Origin: an uncultured Erythrobacteraceae bacterium
GTDB lineage: Bacteria > Pseudomonadota > Alphaproteobacteria > Sphingomonadales > Sphingomonadaceae
DNA length: 14,663 nt
NCBI GenBank assembly: GCA_946482075.1
Contig: CAMLQG010000090.1
Location: 1 to 14,663 of the forward strand
Direction of reading: 5' to 3'
Below are positions 1 to 7,607 of this stretch, piece after piece. Position 1 is the first letter of the stretch. Every line of letters begins with the position of its first letter. A program made the translations under genes and the position numbers. The notes beneath the pieces were generated by a model. It did no database searches and was not told the origin of the DNA. It saw nothing but the letters and a program-made list of their open reading frames with translations.

Positions 1-505
1 GCTCCTCACCCGCGACGATGAAGAAGGCAAGGATGGGGATCACCGCGCCGTTCATGGTCATGGAGACCGACATCTGATCGAGCGGGATGCCGTCGAACAG
101 GATCTTCATGTCCTCCAGCGTATCGATCGCCACGCCGGCCTTGCCCACATCGCCCGTCACGCGCGGGTGGTCGCTGTCATAGCCGCGATGGGTCGCGAGG
201 TCGAAAGCGACCGAGAGGCCCTTCTGGCCGGCGGCGAGATTGCGCTTGTAGAACGCGTTCGATTCCTCGGCGGTGGAGAAACCGGCATATTGGCGGATCG
301 TCCAGGGGCGGCCGGCATACATGCTGGCGCGCACGCCGCGCGTGAACGGAGCATAACCCGGCAGGCCCGGATCGACCGTGACGTCTTCCGCCGTGTAGAG
401 CGGCTTCACATCGATCCCTTCGGGCGTATGCCAAGTCAGGTCCTTGCCCTTCACCTCCTTGTCGGCGGCGGCTTTCCAGCTATCGAGAGTGGGCTTGTCG
501 GTCAT
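1..505 (-). CDS. scpA: Methylmalonyl-CoA mutase large subunit, N-terminal part (runs off left edge)
   Basis: This adenosylcobalamin enzyme interconverts (R)-methylmalonyl-CoA and succinyl-CoA in the cytoplasm, the last step of propionyl-CoA assimilation. Only the first 168 residues or so are present; the frame is open to the window edge, so the C-terminal cobalamin domain is not visible. Reading from [20 protein letters not shown], it has the family's substrate-binding barrel segment: an [18 protein letters not shown] stretch, then [43 protein letters not shown], and [11 protein letters not shown] near the edge. These are strongly conserved in mutases. The ATG at 505 lies one base after the stop of the upstream crotonase gene, and an AAAGG about 9 bases upstream, inside that gene's last codons, can serve as ribosome-binding site. 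This suggests translational coupling. The single-chain (MutB-like) form is the likely type. Confidence 0.95.
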   Translation of the reverse strand, partial: MTDKPTLDSWKAAADKEVKGKDLTWHTPEGIDVKPLYTAEDVTVDPGLPGYAPFTRGVRASMYAGRPWTIRQYAGFSTAEESNAFYKRNLAAGQKGLSVAFDLATHRGYDSDHPRVTGDVGKAGVAIDTLEDMKILFDGIPLDQMSVSMTMNGAVIPILAFFIVAGEE

Positions 506-506
506 C

Positions 507-1280
507 TTACTTACCTTTGAATTGAGCCGGACGACGCTCCATGAAGGCGGCGACGCCTTCATGACAGTCCTCCGAAGTGGCGAGCACGGGTGCGATGCTC
601 TGCTCCATCACGAACATGTCTTCCAAAGTGCCGGTCAGCGCCTGGGCGACTTCGCGGCGAATGGCCGCCAGGGAGAGCGGTGGCCCCTTGGCGAGACGGG
701 CCGCGAGCACATCGACTTCGGCGGCCAGCGCATCATCTTCCACCACGCGGGCGATCAGACCCCAATCCAGCGCCTTTTCCGCGGACAGCTTGTCACCCAG
801 CAATGCGAGTTCCAGAACACGGGCCCGTCCGACGCTTTTCGCCACCAGCCATGCCGAGCCCATTTCCGGCGCAAGGCCCACCTGGACGAAAGCCAGCATG
901 AAATAGGCCGACCGGGCCGCCACCACCATGTCGGCAGCCAGCGCCAGACCCACGCCACCGCCCGCTACGGCACCCTGCACCGCAGCGATCACGGGCATCG
1001 GGAGTTCGGCGATCTTGCGGATCGGCCCTTGAAGGTCGAGCAGGAAACCATGGGCCACGGCCGGATCGGTCGGAAAGCCCTCCGATAAATCGCCGCCGGC
1101 GGAAAACGCGCGCCCCTCTCCCGCCAGCACCACCACCCGCGCGCCGTCAGCCTCCGCCCTTTCCAGCGCGGAAGTCAGCTCCACGCCCACCTTGGCGGAC
1201 AGCGCGTTGAGCAGTTCCGGCCGCGCCAGAGTGATGCGGGCGATGCCGTCTGCCAGAGCGTAGGTGAGGAAGCGGAACAT
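507..1280 (-). CDS. Crotonase-superfamily protein (enoyl-CoA hydratase/isomerase family), PaaG-like active site
   Basis: This 257-residue crotonase-fold protein has the family's CoA-binding and oxyanion-hole segments, [12 protein letters not shown] (about 54-65) and [15 protein letters not shown] (about 103-117). The two glutamates used by enoyl-CoA hydratases seem to be absent. The position of the first (GGGxE in hydratases) is Gly111, and that of the second is Phe131. The segment [18 protein letters not shown] (127-144) instead resembles PaaG-type isomerases, with Glu139 where PaaG-like proteins carry an acidic residue before GG. It is therefore more likely an enoyl-CoA isomerase or another CoA-ester enzyme than a true hydratase. 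It sits between mce (3-bp gap) and the mutase gene (1-bp gap), so it is co-transcribed with propionyl-CoA assimilation. E. coli scpB, a crotonase-family methylmalonyl-CoA decarboxylase, is a precedent for such a neighbour, but I cannot show that activity here. The real substrate is unknown. Confidence 0.9.
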   Translation of the reverse strand: MFRFLTYALADGIARITLARPELLNALSAKVGVELTSALERAEADGARVVVLAGEGRAFSAGGDLSEGFPTDPAVAHGFLLDLQGPIRKIAELPMPVIAAVQGAVAGGGVGLALAADMVVAARSAYFMLAFVQVGLAPEMGSAWLVAKSVGRARVLELALLGDKLSAEKALDWGLIARVVEDDALAAEVDVLAARLAKGPPLSLAAIRREVAQALTGTLEDMFVMEQSIAPVLATSEDCHEGVAAFMERRPAQFKGK

Positions 1281-1283
1281 GGC

Positions 1284-1721
1284 TTAATGCGCGCCTTTCG
1301 GGCTCTCCATGATCTCGGTCAGCTGGCCGCCCATGTCCTTGGGATGGACAAAGAAGATCAGCGTTCCATGCGCGCCGATACGCGGTTCGCCCAACACTCG
1401 CTTGCCGAGCTTCTCGAACCACGCCTTGGCGGCTTGGATGTCCGGCACTTCGTAGCAGATGTGGTGCTGCCCGCCGAGCGGGTTCTTTTCCAGCCACTTA
1501 CCGACCGCGGAATCCGGCGTGGTCGGCTGGAGCAGTTCGACCTGCGTGCCTGCCGTGCCGTTCTCGCCCGGCGTGTTGACGAAGCACACGCGGACCTGCT
1601 GGCTTTCCAGCACGAAAGGCTCGGTGATGTCCTTGGCGCCCATCACGTCACGATAGAAGGCGATGGAAGCGTCGAGATCCGGCGTCGCGACGCCGATATG
1701 GTTCATGCGGCCCAGTTTCAT
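1284..1721 (-). CDS. mce: Methylmalonyl-CoA epimerase
   Basis: This protein converts (S)- to (R)-methylmalonyl-CoA, linking propionyl-CoA carboxylase to the mutase. It has 145 residues, the usual length for this glyoxalase/VOC-fold family, with two beta-alpha-beta-beta-beta modules. The start reads MKLGRMNHIGVATPDLDASIAFY. Candidate metal ligands, matched by spacing to the characterised Propionibacterium enzyme, are His8, Gln60 (in GTQVELLQP), His86 (in GGQHHICYEV) and Glu136 (in GGQLTEIMES). The gene lies 14 bp downstream of pccB and 3 bp upstream of the crotonase gene, all on the minus strand, so it belongs to the operon. The ribosome-binding site is weak (GGATCGAG-like), which is common for internal operon genes. 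The identification is secure from both sequence and context. Confidence 0.95.
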   Translation of the reverse strand: MKLGRMNHIGVATPDLDASIAFYRDVMGAKDITEPFVLESQQVRVCFVNTPGENGTAGTQVELLQPTTPDSAVGKWLEKNPLGGQHHICYEVPDIQAAKAWFEKLGKRVLGEPRIGAHGTLIFFVHPKDMGGQLTEIMESPKGAH

Positions 1722-1735
1722 GGCTCGATCCGATC

Positions 1736-3268
<1,533 letters not shown>

Positions 3269-3340
3269 GGATGCCCCTTCTTGGCCCGTGAAATCCAAGC
3301 AACCGCCATGCTGCGATGCGGCGCGTGAGTCCAATGTTAA

Positions 3341-3371
3341 TTTGCGAAGTTGCAAACCGGCCCTTTGCAAA
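3341..3371. promoter_or_regulatory. Candidate PccR/ScfR operator: cluster of TTTGCAAA-like boxes
   Basis: The 170 bp between the divergent pccB (start 3268) and the PccR-like regulator (start 3439) contain three related 8-mers: TTTGCGAA at 3341-3348, GTTGCAAA at 3349-3356, and a perfect TTTGCAAA palindrome at 3364-3371. From memory, Rhodobacter sphaeroides PccR was reported to bind TTTGCAAA-N4-TTTGCAAA upstream of pccB. The boxes match here, but the spacing differs (0 and 7 bases rather than 4). I infer that the regulator binds here and controls both pccB and its own gene. No clean -35/-10 pair could be assigned in either direction. Confidence 0.7.
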
Positions 3372-3438
3372 CTAGTCCGTTTCATTGGCGGCACCCCGCA
3401 TCCCATTGCGAAGCGCTGCCGGCAGGACACGGAGAGCC

Positions 3439-4848
3439 ATGGTCGCCAGACGCCGCATTTTCGCAGGCCGCCAGTTGCGGACGATCCGCGAGGGCCGCGC
3501 GCTGCGCCAGGGCGAGATGGCCGCGCGGCTGGAGATCAGCACTTCCTATCTTTCGCAGCTGGAGAATGATGATCGCCCGCTGACCCCAGCCCTGCTGGAG
3601 CGGCTGGCGCGCGAATTCCCGCTGGACTGGCAGGATGTCGGCGCGGACAGCGCAGAGCGGCGCCTCGTCGCCCTGCGCGAGGCGACCGCGGACCCGCTCT
3701 TCGCCGATCAGCTTCCGGCGGAACAGCTTGCCCGCATCGCGGAACAGCAGCCCGCCTTCGCCGAACGCTTCATCATGCTGCACGAAGCCTATCGCCGCAC
3801 AGGACAGCGGCTGGAGATGGTCGACGATGCGCTGTCGGCCGACAATGCCGGCGGGCCACGCCTCCCGTGGGAGGAAGTGCGCGACTGGTTCCATTTCCAG
3901 AACAACTATGTCGACACGATCGACCGCGCGGCGGAGGAACTGGCGCAGCGGCTGCGCGGGCGGATGCTGTCGCCCGATGCGGAAACGATCGAAACCTACC
4001 TCAAAGGCGCGCTCTCCATCTCGCTGCGCTATGCGAGCGACCGGGGCCTGCGCGAATTCGACGCGCAGATGCGCCATCTGGTGGTCGATGCCGGGCAGCC
4101 GCCGGAAAGCCGCCGTTTTCAGCTCGCCCACCAGCTAGCCGCGATCGACCTGAAGGACGAGATCGCGGCGGTCGTGGAAACCGCGACCGCCCGCAGCGCG
4201 GCCGGGCGGCAATTGCTGTTCATCGGCCTGTGCAACTACGCCGCCGGCGCGATCCTGATGCCCTATCGCATCTTCCGGGAGGAAGCCCGGCGGCATCGCC
4301 ATGATATCGACCGGCTGCGGCAGGTCTTCGGCACCAGCTTCGAACAGACCTGCCACCGGCTCTCCACGCTCCAGCGGGCGGACGCCAAGGGCGTGCCGGT
4401 GTTCTTCTGCCGGGTGGACATGGCCGGCAACGTGACCAAGCGCCATTCCGCCACCCGCCTGCAATTCGCCCGCTTCGGCGGCGCCTGCCCGCTGTGGATC
4501 ATGCATGAGGCGGTCGCGATCCCCGACCGGATCCTGGTGCAGCTGGCCGAGACGCCGGACGGCGTACGCTACATCTCGATGGCCAAGGGGCTGGTGAAGC
4601 CTTCGGGCAGCTTCCAGCGAAGCCCCCGGCGCTATGCCGTGGCGCTGGGCTGCGAAACCATCCATGCGGACGAGTTCATCTATGCCGACGGCATGGATCT
4701 CGGCGCGCCCAACACCGCGACCCGGATCGGCGTATCCTGCCGCATCTGCCCGCGCCCGGATTGCGACCAGCGCGCCTTCCCGCCCAGCGACCGCGCGATC
4801 GTCGTCGATCCCGATCAGCGCGGCGTGGTGCCTTATCGGATCGAATAG
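3439..4848 (+). CDS. pccR: Short-chain fatty acyl-CoA regulator (ScfR family, PccR-like), HTH + degenerate ImmA/IrrE domain
   Basis: This is a transcription factor predicted to sense short-chain acyl-CoA, probably propionyl-CoA, and to control the divergent pccB operon. The ATG at 3439 gives 469 residues and is preceded by GGAGAG; an in-frame ATG 54 bases upstream lacks support. Residues 10-65 form an XRE-type helix-turn-helix ([21 protein letters not shown], then [24 protein letters not shown]). A middle region at about 225-280 looks like an ImmA/IrrE peptidase domain ([10 protein letters not shown], then [14 protein letters not shown]). The zinc-protease HExxH is degenerate, with His231-Gln232 in its place, so catalysis is unlikely. 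The C-terminal domain ends with a [16 protein letters not shown] cluster (Cys434, Cys437, Cys442), typical of this family. RamB and MldR-type relatives are alternatives, but the pccB neighbour and the TTTGCAAA boxes favour PccR. It converges with the next gene with only 3 bp between stop codons. Confidence 0.88.
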   Translation: MVARRRIFAGRQLRTIREGRALRQGEMAARLEISTSYLSQLENDDRPLTPALLERLAREFPLDWQDVGADSAERRLVALREATADPLFADQLPAEQLARIAEQQPAFAERFIMLHEAYRRTGQRLEMVDDALSADNAGGPRLPWEEVRDWFHFQNNYVDTIDRAAEELAQRLRGRMLSPDAETIETYLKGALSISLRYASDRGLREFDAQMRHLVVDAGQPPESRRFQLAHQLAAIDLKDEIAAVVETATARSAAGRQLLFIGLCNYAAGAILMPYRIFREEARRHRHDIDRLRQVFGTSFEQTCHRLSTLQRADAKGVPVFFCRVDMAGNVTKRHSATRLQFARFGGACPLWIMHEAVAIPDRILVQLAETPDGVRYISMAKGLVKPSGSFQRSPRRYAVALGCETIHADEFIYADGMDLGAPNTATRIGVSCRICPRPDCDQRAFPPSDRAIVVDPDQRGVVPYRIE

Positions 4849-4851
4849 CTC

Positions 4852-5613
4852 CTATCCCGAAACAGCCGGTCGCAAGCCCGTATTACCCTCGCCTACCTTC
4901 TCCCGCGCCGGGAAGGTCTGGTAATAGAGCGCATAGCCGAAGCTCACCGCGCAGTTCGCCACGCCGAACAGGTAGGTCCAGATATTGTCCATCTTCGGAT
5001 TGATCGCCGGCAGGCAGAAGAACCAGTAGCAGACCGGCGTCAAGGCCAGCGCCCAGACCAGCAGCTGCGACTGCCCCCTCCGGCTGCCCCGCCGGTAGAG
5101 GAAATGGAAGTTGAACAGCAGGCAGGCGGTGTAGGTGGTGGCGATCAGGATGTAGAAGAACGGATCGTCCAGCGTCACGCGCAGCCACATCACCATCAGC
5201 CAGATGAAGGCCTGGCAGCCGAGATATACCGGCAGGAAAGCGGAAGCCGGCACCATCGGGAACATCTCCTGCCGGCTCCATCTAATCGTCTGGTAGTGGA
5301 CGACCATCTCCATGCAGAGCCACACCACGATCCCGCCCCAGAAGATCTGCGCGAGGATGTGATTTGTAGGCGATCCGGCGGCGAACCAGTTGGCGAAGGA
5401 GAGCACGTAGATGCTGTCATGCGCGACATTGTACATGTTGGTCTGCCACGGCATCCCGGCGCATTTATCGCGGAAACCGCAGCGGATCGCTTCGACATAA
5501 TAGATGTAGAAACACAGCCCGCCGATCCCGAGACCGCCCAGGAACCGCCAGTTCAGCGTGTCCCATGCGGTGATGATGTCCTGCGCGGAATAGCCCAGAT
5601 CCGATGGCTGCAT
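4852..5613 (-). CDS. Predicted seven-helix integral membrane protein of unknown function
   Basis: I do not recognise this gene with certainty. The ATG at 5613 gives 253 residues and has an excellent ribosome-binding site (GGAGGAG, 6 bases upstream); an in-frame ATG 69 bases upstream is less likely. About seven hydrophobic segments can be drawn, near residues 24-42, 62-79, 86-105, 124-146, 152-172, 185-204 and 211-231, with a basic loop RRGSRRGQ at 174-181. The stretch from Tyr39 to Tyr69 (EAIRCGFRDKCAGM, then NVAHDSIY) is reminiscent of the D-x-x-x-x-GM ... N-x-A-W-E-x-x-Y segment of PaxB/Pyr4-type integral-membrane terpene cyclases, also seven-helix proteins of about 240 residues. Here Trp-Glu is replaced by His65-Asp66, and no acidic residue is evident in the last helix. 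The fold resemblance is a hypothesis and no activity should be assumed. It lies 115 bp downstream of gor on the same strand. Confidence 0.85.
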   Translation of the reverse strand: MQPSDLGYSAQDIITAWDTLNWRFLGGLGIGGLCFYIYYVEAIRCGFRDKCAGMPWQTNMYNVAHDSIYVLSFANWFAAGSPTNHILAQIFWGGIVVWLCMEMVVHYQTIRWSRQEMFPMVPASAFLPVYLGCQAFIWLMVMWLRVTLDDPFFYILIATTYTACLLFNFHFLYRRGSRRGQSQLLVWALALTPVCYWFFCLPAINPKMDNIWTYLFGVANCAVSFGYALYYQTFPAREKVGEGNTGLRPAVSG

Positions 5614-5696
5614 GCCCTGCTCCTCCCTGTTGCGCCGCTGTTCTCGCGGCGTCTGGTGCGAGCGTATCACATAAAGCGCCACATTCCAGCGAATGT

Positions 5697-5726
5697 CCTG
5701 CCCCCTCCGTCGGCGGCAGGGGCAGG
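5697..5726 (-). terminator. GC-rich hairpin immediately after gor, possible terminator
   Basis: CCTGCCCC (5697-5704) pairs perfectly with GGGGCAGG (5719-5726) across a 14-base loop. The hairpin begins 2 bp past the gor stop codon in the direction of gor transcription. No T-tract follows, so it would be an imperfect or Rho-assisted terminator, or an attenuator before the downstream membrane-protein gene. Confidence 0.4.
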
Positions 5727-5728
5727 CA

Positions 5729-7072
5729 TCACTTCATCAGGACAAGCTCTTCCGCCATGCTGGGATGCAGCGCCACGGTCGCGTCGAAATCCGCCTTGGT
5801 GAGCCCAGCCTTCACCGCGATCGCGGCCGCCTGGAGGATCTCCGGCGCTTCCGGGCCGATCATATGCAGCCCTACGATCCTGCCCGTGGCATCGTCCACG
5901 ACCATCTTGTAGATGCCGCGTTCCTGCCGCCCGGCGAGCACGTTCTTCATCGGCCGGAAATCGGCCGAATAGACCGCGATCTTGCCCAGCGTGTTGCGCG
6001 CCTGGCCTTCGGTCAGCCCCACCGAGGCGAGCGGCGGGTGCGAGAAGACCGCGCTCGGGATGCAGCCGTAATCGACCGTGGTCGGCCTGTCGCCGAACAG
6101 CGTATCGGCAAAGGCCTGGCCTTCGCGGATCGCGACGGGGGTGAGCTGCACCCGGTCGGTTACGTCGCCCACGGCATAGATGCTCTTGCAGCTGGTCGCG
6201 CCATTCTCGTCGACCTTGATCTCGCCCTTTTCGCCAAGCTCGATCCCGGCATTCTCCAGCCCCAGCCCATCGGTCTTGGGGTGCCGTCCCACGGCTACAA
6301 GCACGACATCTGCCGGGGTGGGTTCCGCCCGCCCATGATGGACGAGCAGGCAATCCTTGGTCTTCTCCACTTTCTCGATCGGGCAGTTCAGGCGAAAGTC
6401 GACGCCGCGTGCCATCATCAGCTGGGTCAACCGGTCGGTCAGCGTCTCGTCATAGCCGCGCAGGATGCGTTCGCTGCGATGGATCACCGTGACCTGGCTG
6501 CCGAGTGCTGCAAACACGCCCGCGAATTCCATCGCGATATAGCCCGCACCGACCACCACCAGCCGCTTGGGCAGTTCTTCCAGATGGAACATCTCGTTGG
6601 ATGTGACGCAATGCTCGATCCCCGGCAGGTCCGGCATGGTCGGCCAGGCCCCCACCGCAATCAGGATGTACTTCGCGGTCACATCCTTGCCCGAGGCAAG
6701 CTTCACGCTGTTCGGCCCGATGACGGTCGCGCGTTCCAGGAAGCGTTCGACCTGATGGTTCTCCAGCGTCTGGGTGTAGAGGCCGTTCAGCCGCTCGACA
6801 TCGTTGAGCACATTGTCGCGCAGTACCGGCCAGTCGAACGCCTTGCCTTCCACCGTCCAGCCGAAATTGCGGGCATCTTCCAGATCCTCGGCGAAATGCG
6901 ATCCATAGACCAGCATCTTCTTGGGCACGCAGCCCCGGATCACGCAGGTTCCTCCGACCTTGTATTCCTCCGCCACGGCCACTTTCGCGCCATGCGCCGC
7001 CGCCACGCGGCTCGCCCGCACGCCGCCGGACCCTGCGCCTATCACAAAGAGATCGTAATCGAACCTGGCCAT
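5729..7072 (-). CDS. gor: Glutathione-disulfide reductase
   Basis: This is an NADPH- and FAD-dependent cytoplasmic flavoprotein that reduces oxidised glutathione and maintains the thiol pool. It has 447 residues, the normal length for bacterial glutathione reductases. The N-terminal FAD site is GAGSGGVRASR (12-22). The redox disulfide is Cys43/Cys48 in GGTCVIRGCVPKK. The NADPH fold is VVVGAGYIAMEFAG (172-185), followed by HRSERILRGYDE (198-209), whose arginines are typical of NADPH preference. The second FAD motif is YAVGDVTD (299-306). The C-terminal catalytic dyad is His436/Glu441 in HPSMAEE. The ATG at 7072 follows GAGGAG 6 bases upstream. Related disulfide reductases (mycothione, trypanothione, mercuric) fit less well: the CVIRGCVPKK active site and HPSMAEE end are glutathione-reductase style. 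Confidence 0.95.
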   Translation of the reverse strand: MARFDYDLFVIGAGSGGVRASRVAAAHGAKVAVAEEYKVGGTCVIRGCVPKKMLVYGSHFAEDLEDARNFGWTVEGKAFDWPVLRDNVLNDVERLNGLYTQTLENHQVERFLERATVIGPNSVKLASGKDVTAKYILIAVGAWPTMPDLPGIEHCVTSNEMFHLEELPKRLVVVGAGYIAMEFAGVFAALGSQVTVIHRSERILRGYDETLTDRLTQLMMARGVDFRLNCPIEKVEKTKDCLLVHHGRAEPTPADVVLVAVGRHPKTDGLGLENAGIELGEKGEIKVDENGATSCKSIYAVGDVTDRVQLTPVAIREGQAFADTLFGDRPTTVDYGCIPSAVFSHPPLASVGLTEGQARNTLGKIAVYSADFRPMKNVLAGRQERGIYKMVVDDATGRIVGLHMIGPEAPEILQAAAIAVKAGLTKADFDATVALHPSMAEELVLMK

Positions 7073-7214
7073 GAAGTGCTCCTCACATACGGACCGGCGA
7101 TATGGGACGGCCCGCGCGCGAAAGCCAGCCCCGTGGGGTAATGCATCTGGTTGACGCAGAATGGAGTGAAAGCGCCCTCGTCACCCTTTCTAAATCCGGT
7201 TTAACTATCTGTTT

Positions 7215-7224
7215 TTTTGCAAAA
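7215..7224. promoter_or_regulatory. TTTTGCAAAA palindrome, possible distal PccR-type box
   Basis: A perfect 10-bp palindrome that contains TTTGCAAA (7216-7223), the same 8-mer as the candidate operator upstream of pccB. A partial relative, TTTCGCAAA, follows at 7248-7256. It lies 143 bp upstream of the gor start and about 385 bp upstream of the receptor start. A regulatory role is inferred from motif identity only. Confidence 0.25.
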
Positions 7225-7385
7225 TCCTTTGGAGCGATCGTGTGACCTTTCGCAAAACGTGCAGCTTCGGCCGTCCGGCGGGCGGAGGTATGGGCAACAC
7301 GGATGGCGGGGAAGCGCATCTGCAAGGTTAAGCCACATTCCACCGCTGTAGGACAGCGTTTTGTCTCAAGGGATATATCGGAAAG

Positions 7386-7475
7386 CCGTTCGCCCTGAGT
7401 TTGTCGAAGAGCCGTCCTTCCTTTCTTATCTTGCTGAAGAGAAAAGCGGTCCTTCGACAAGCTCAGGACGAACGG
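7386..7475. repeat. Dispersed palindromic (REP-like) repeat, family 1, copy 1
   Basis: The left arm at 7386-7410 (begins CCGTTCGCCCTGAG, continues TTTGTCGAAGA) and the right arm at 7451-7475 (begins CCTTCGACAAGCTCAGG) are reverse complements with 22 of 25 matches around a 40-base centre. The right arm is identical to that of the second copy at 12462-12541. The same sequence style is widespread in sphingomonad and related genomes, to my knowledge. It may fold in either transcript; no transposase is present. Confidence 0.85.
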
Positions 7476-7607
7476 GCTAGCAGGGTCGACTGCCCATGAC
7501 ACCTATGACGCACCGCACAATATTATGACACATCCCTGTCAGCACAATGCCATTTGAACGTAAGCCGCGCTGCCTATCGGCCCCTTCGACACAGCTAGGG
7601 GTCGTCC

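Larger units (their letters stand above)
7073..7607. other. 535-bp intergenic region between divergent gor and TonB-dependent receptor
   Basis: I see no convincing protein gene here. The longest minus-strand frame (7083-7502) reads through a palindromic repeat and gives the tell-tale PFVLSLSKD / LRQTQGERL peptides that such repeats encode. The part at about 7185-7260 is unusually AT-rich for the window and contains a T-run and the TTTTGCAAAA palindrome, so promoters for gor or the receptor may lie here. The palindromic repeat at 7386-7475 lies in its right half. No clear tRNA or small-RNA gene was recognised. Confidence 0.6.

Noticed and set aside
3269..3430. A 54-residue N-terminal extension of PccB
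   Set aside because: It would run through the TTTGCAAA operator cluster, and the ATG at 3268 has a strong ribosome-binding site and gives the family's normal length.
5693..7141. A 482-codon plus-strand open frame opposite gor
   Set aside because: It is antisense to a fully intact glutathione reductase with all motifs; its translation matches no family I know and is rich in His/Arg/Gln, as shadow frames are.
7083..7502. A 139-codon minus-strand frame upstream of gor
   Set aside because: It is partly made of the palindromic repeat (PFVLSLSKD, LRQTQGERL peptides), and I see no ribosome-binding site or domain.
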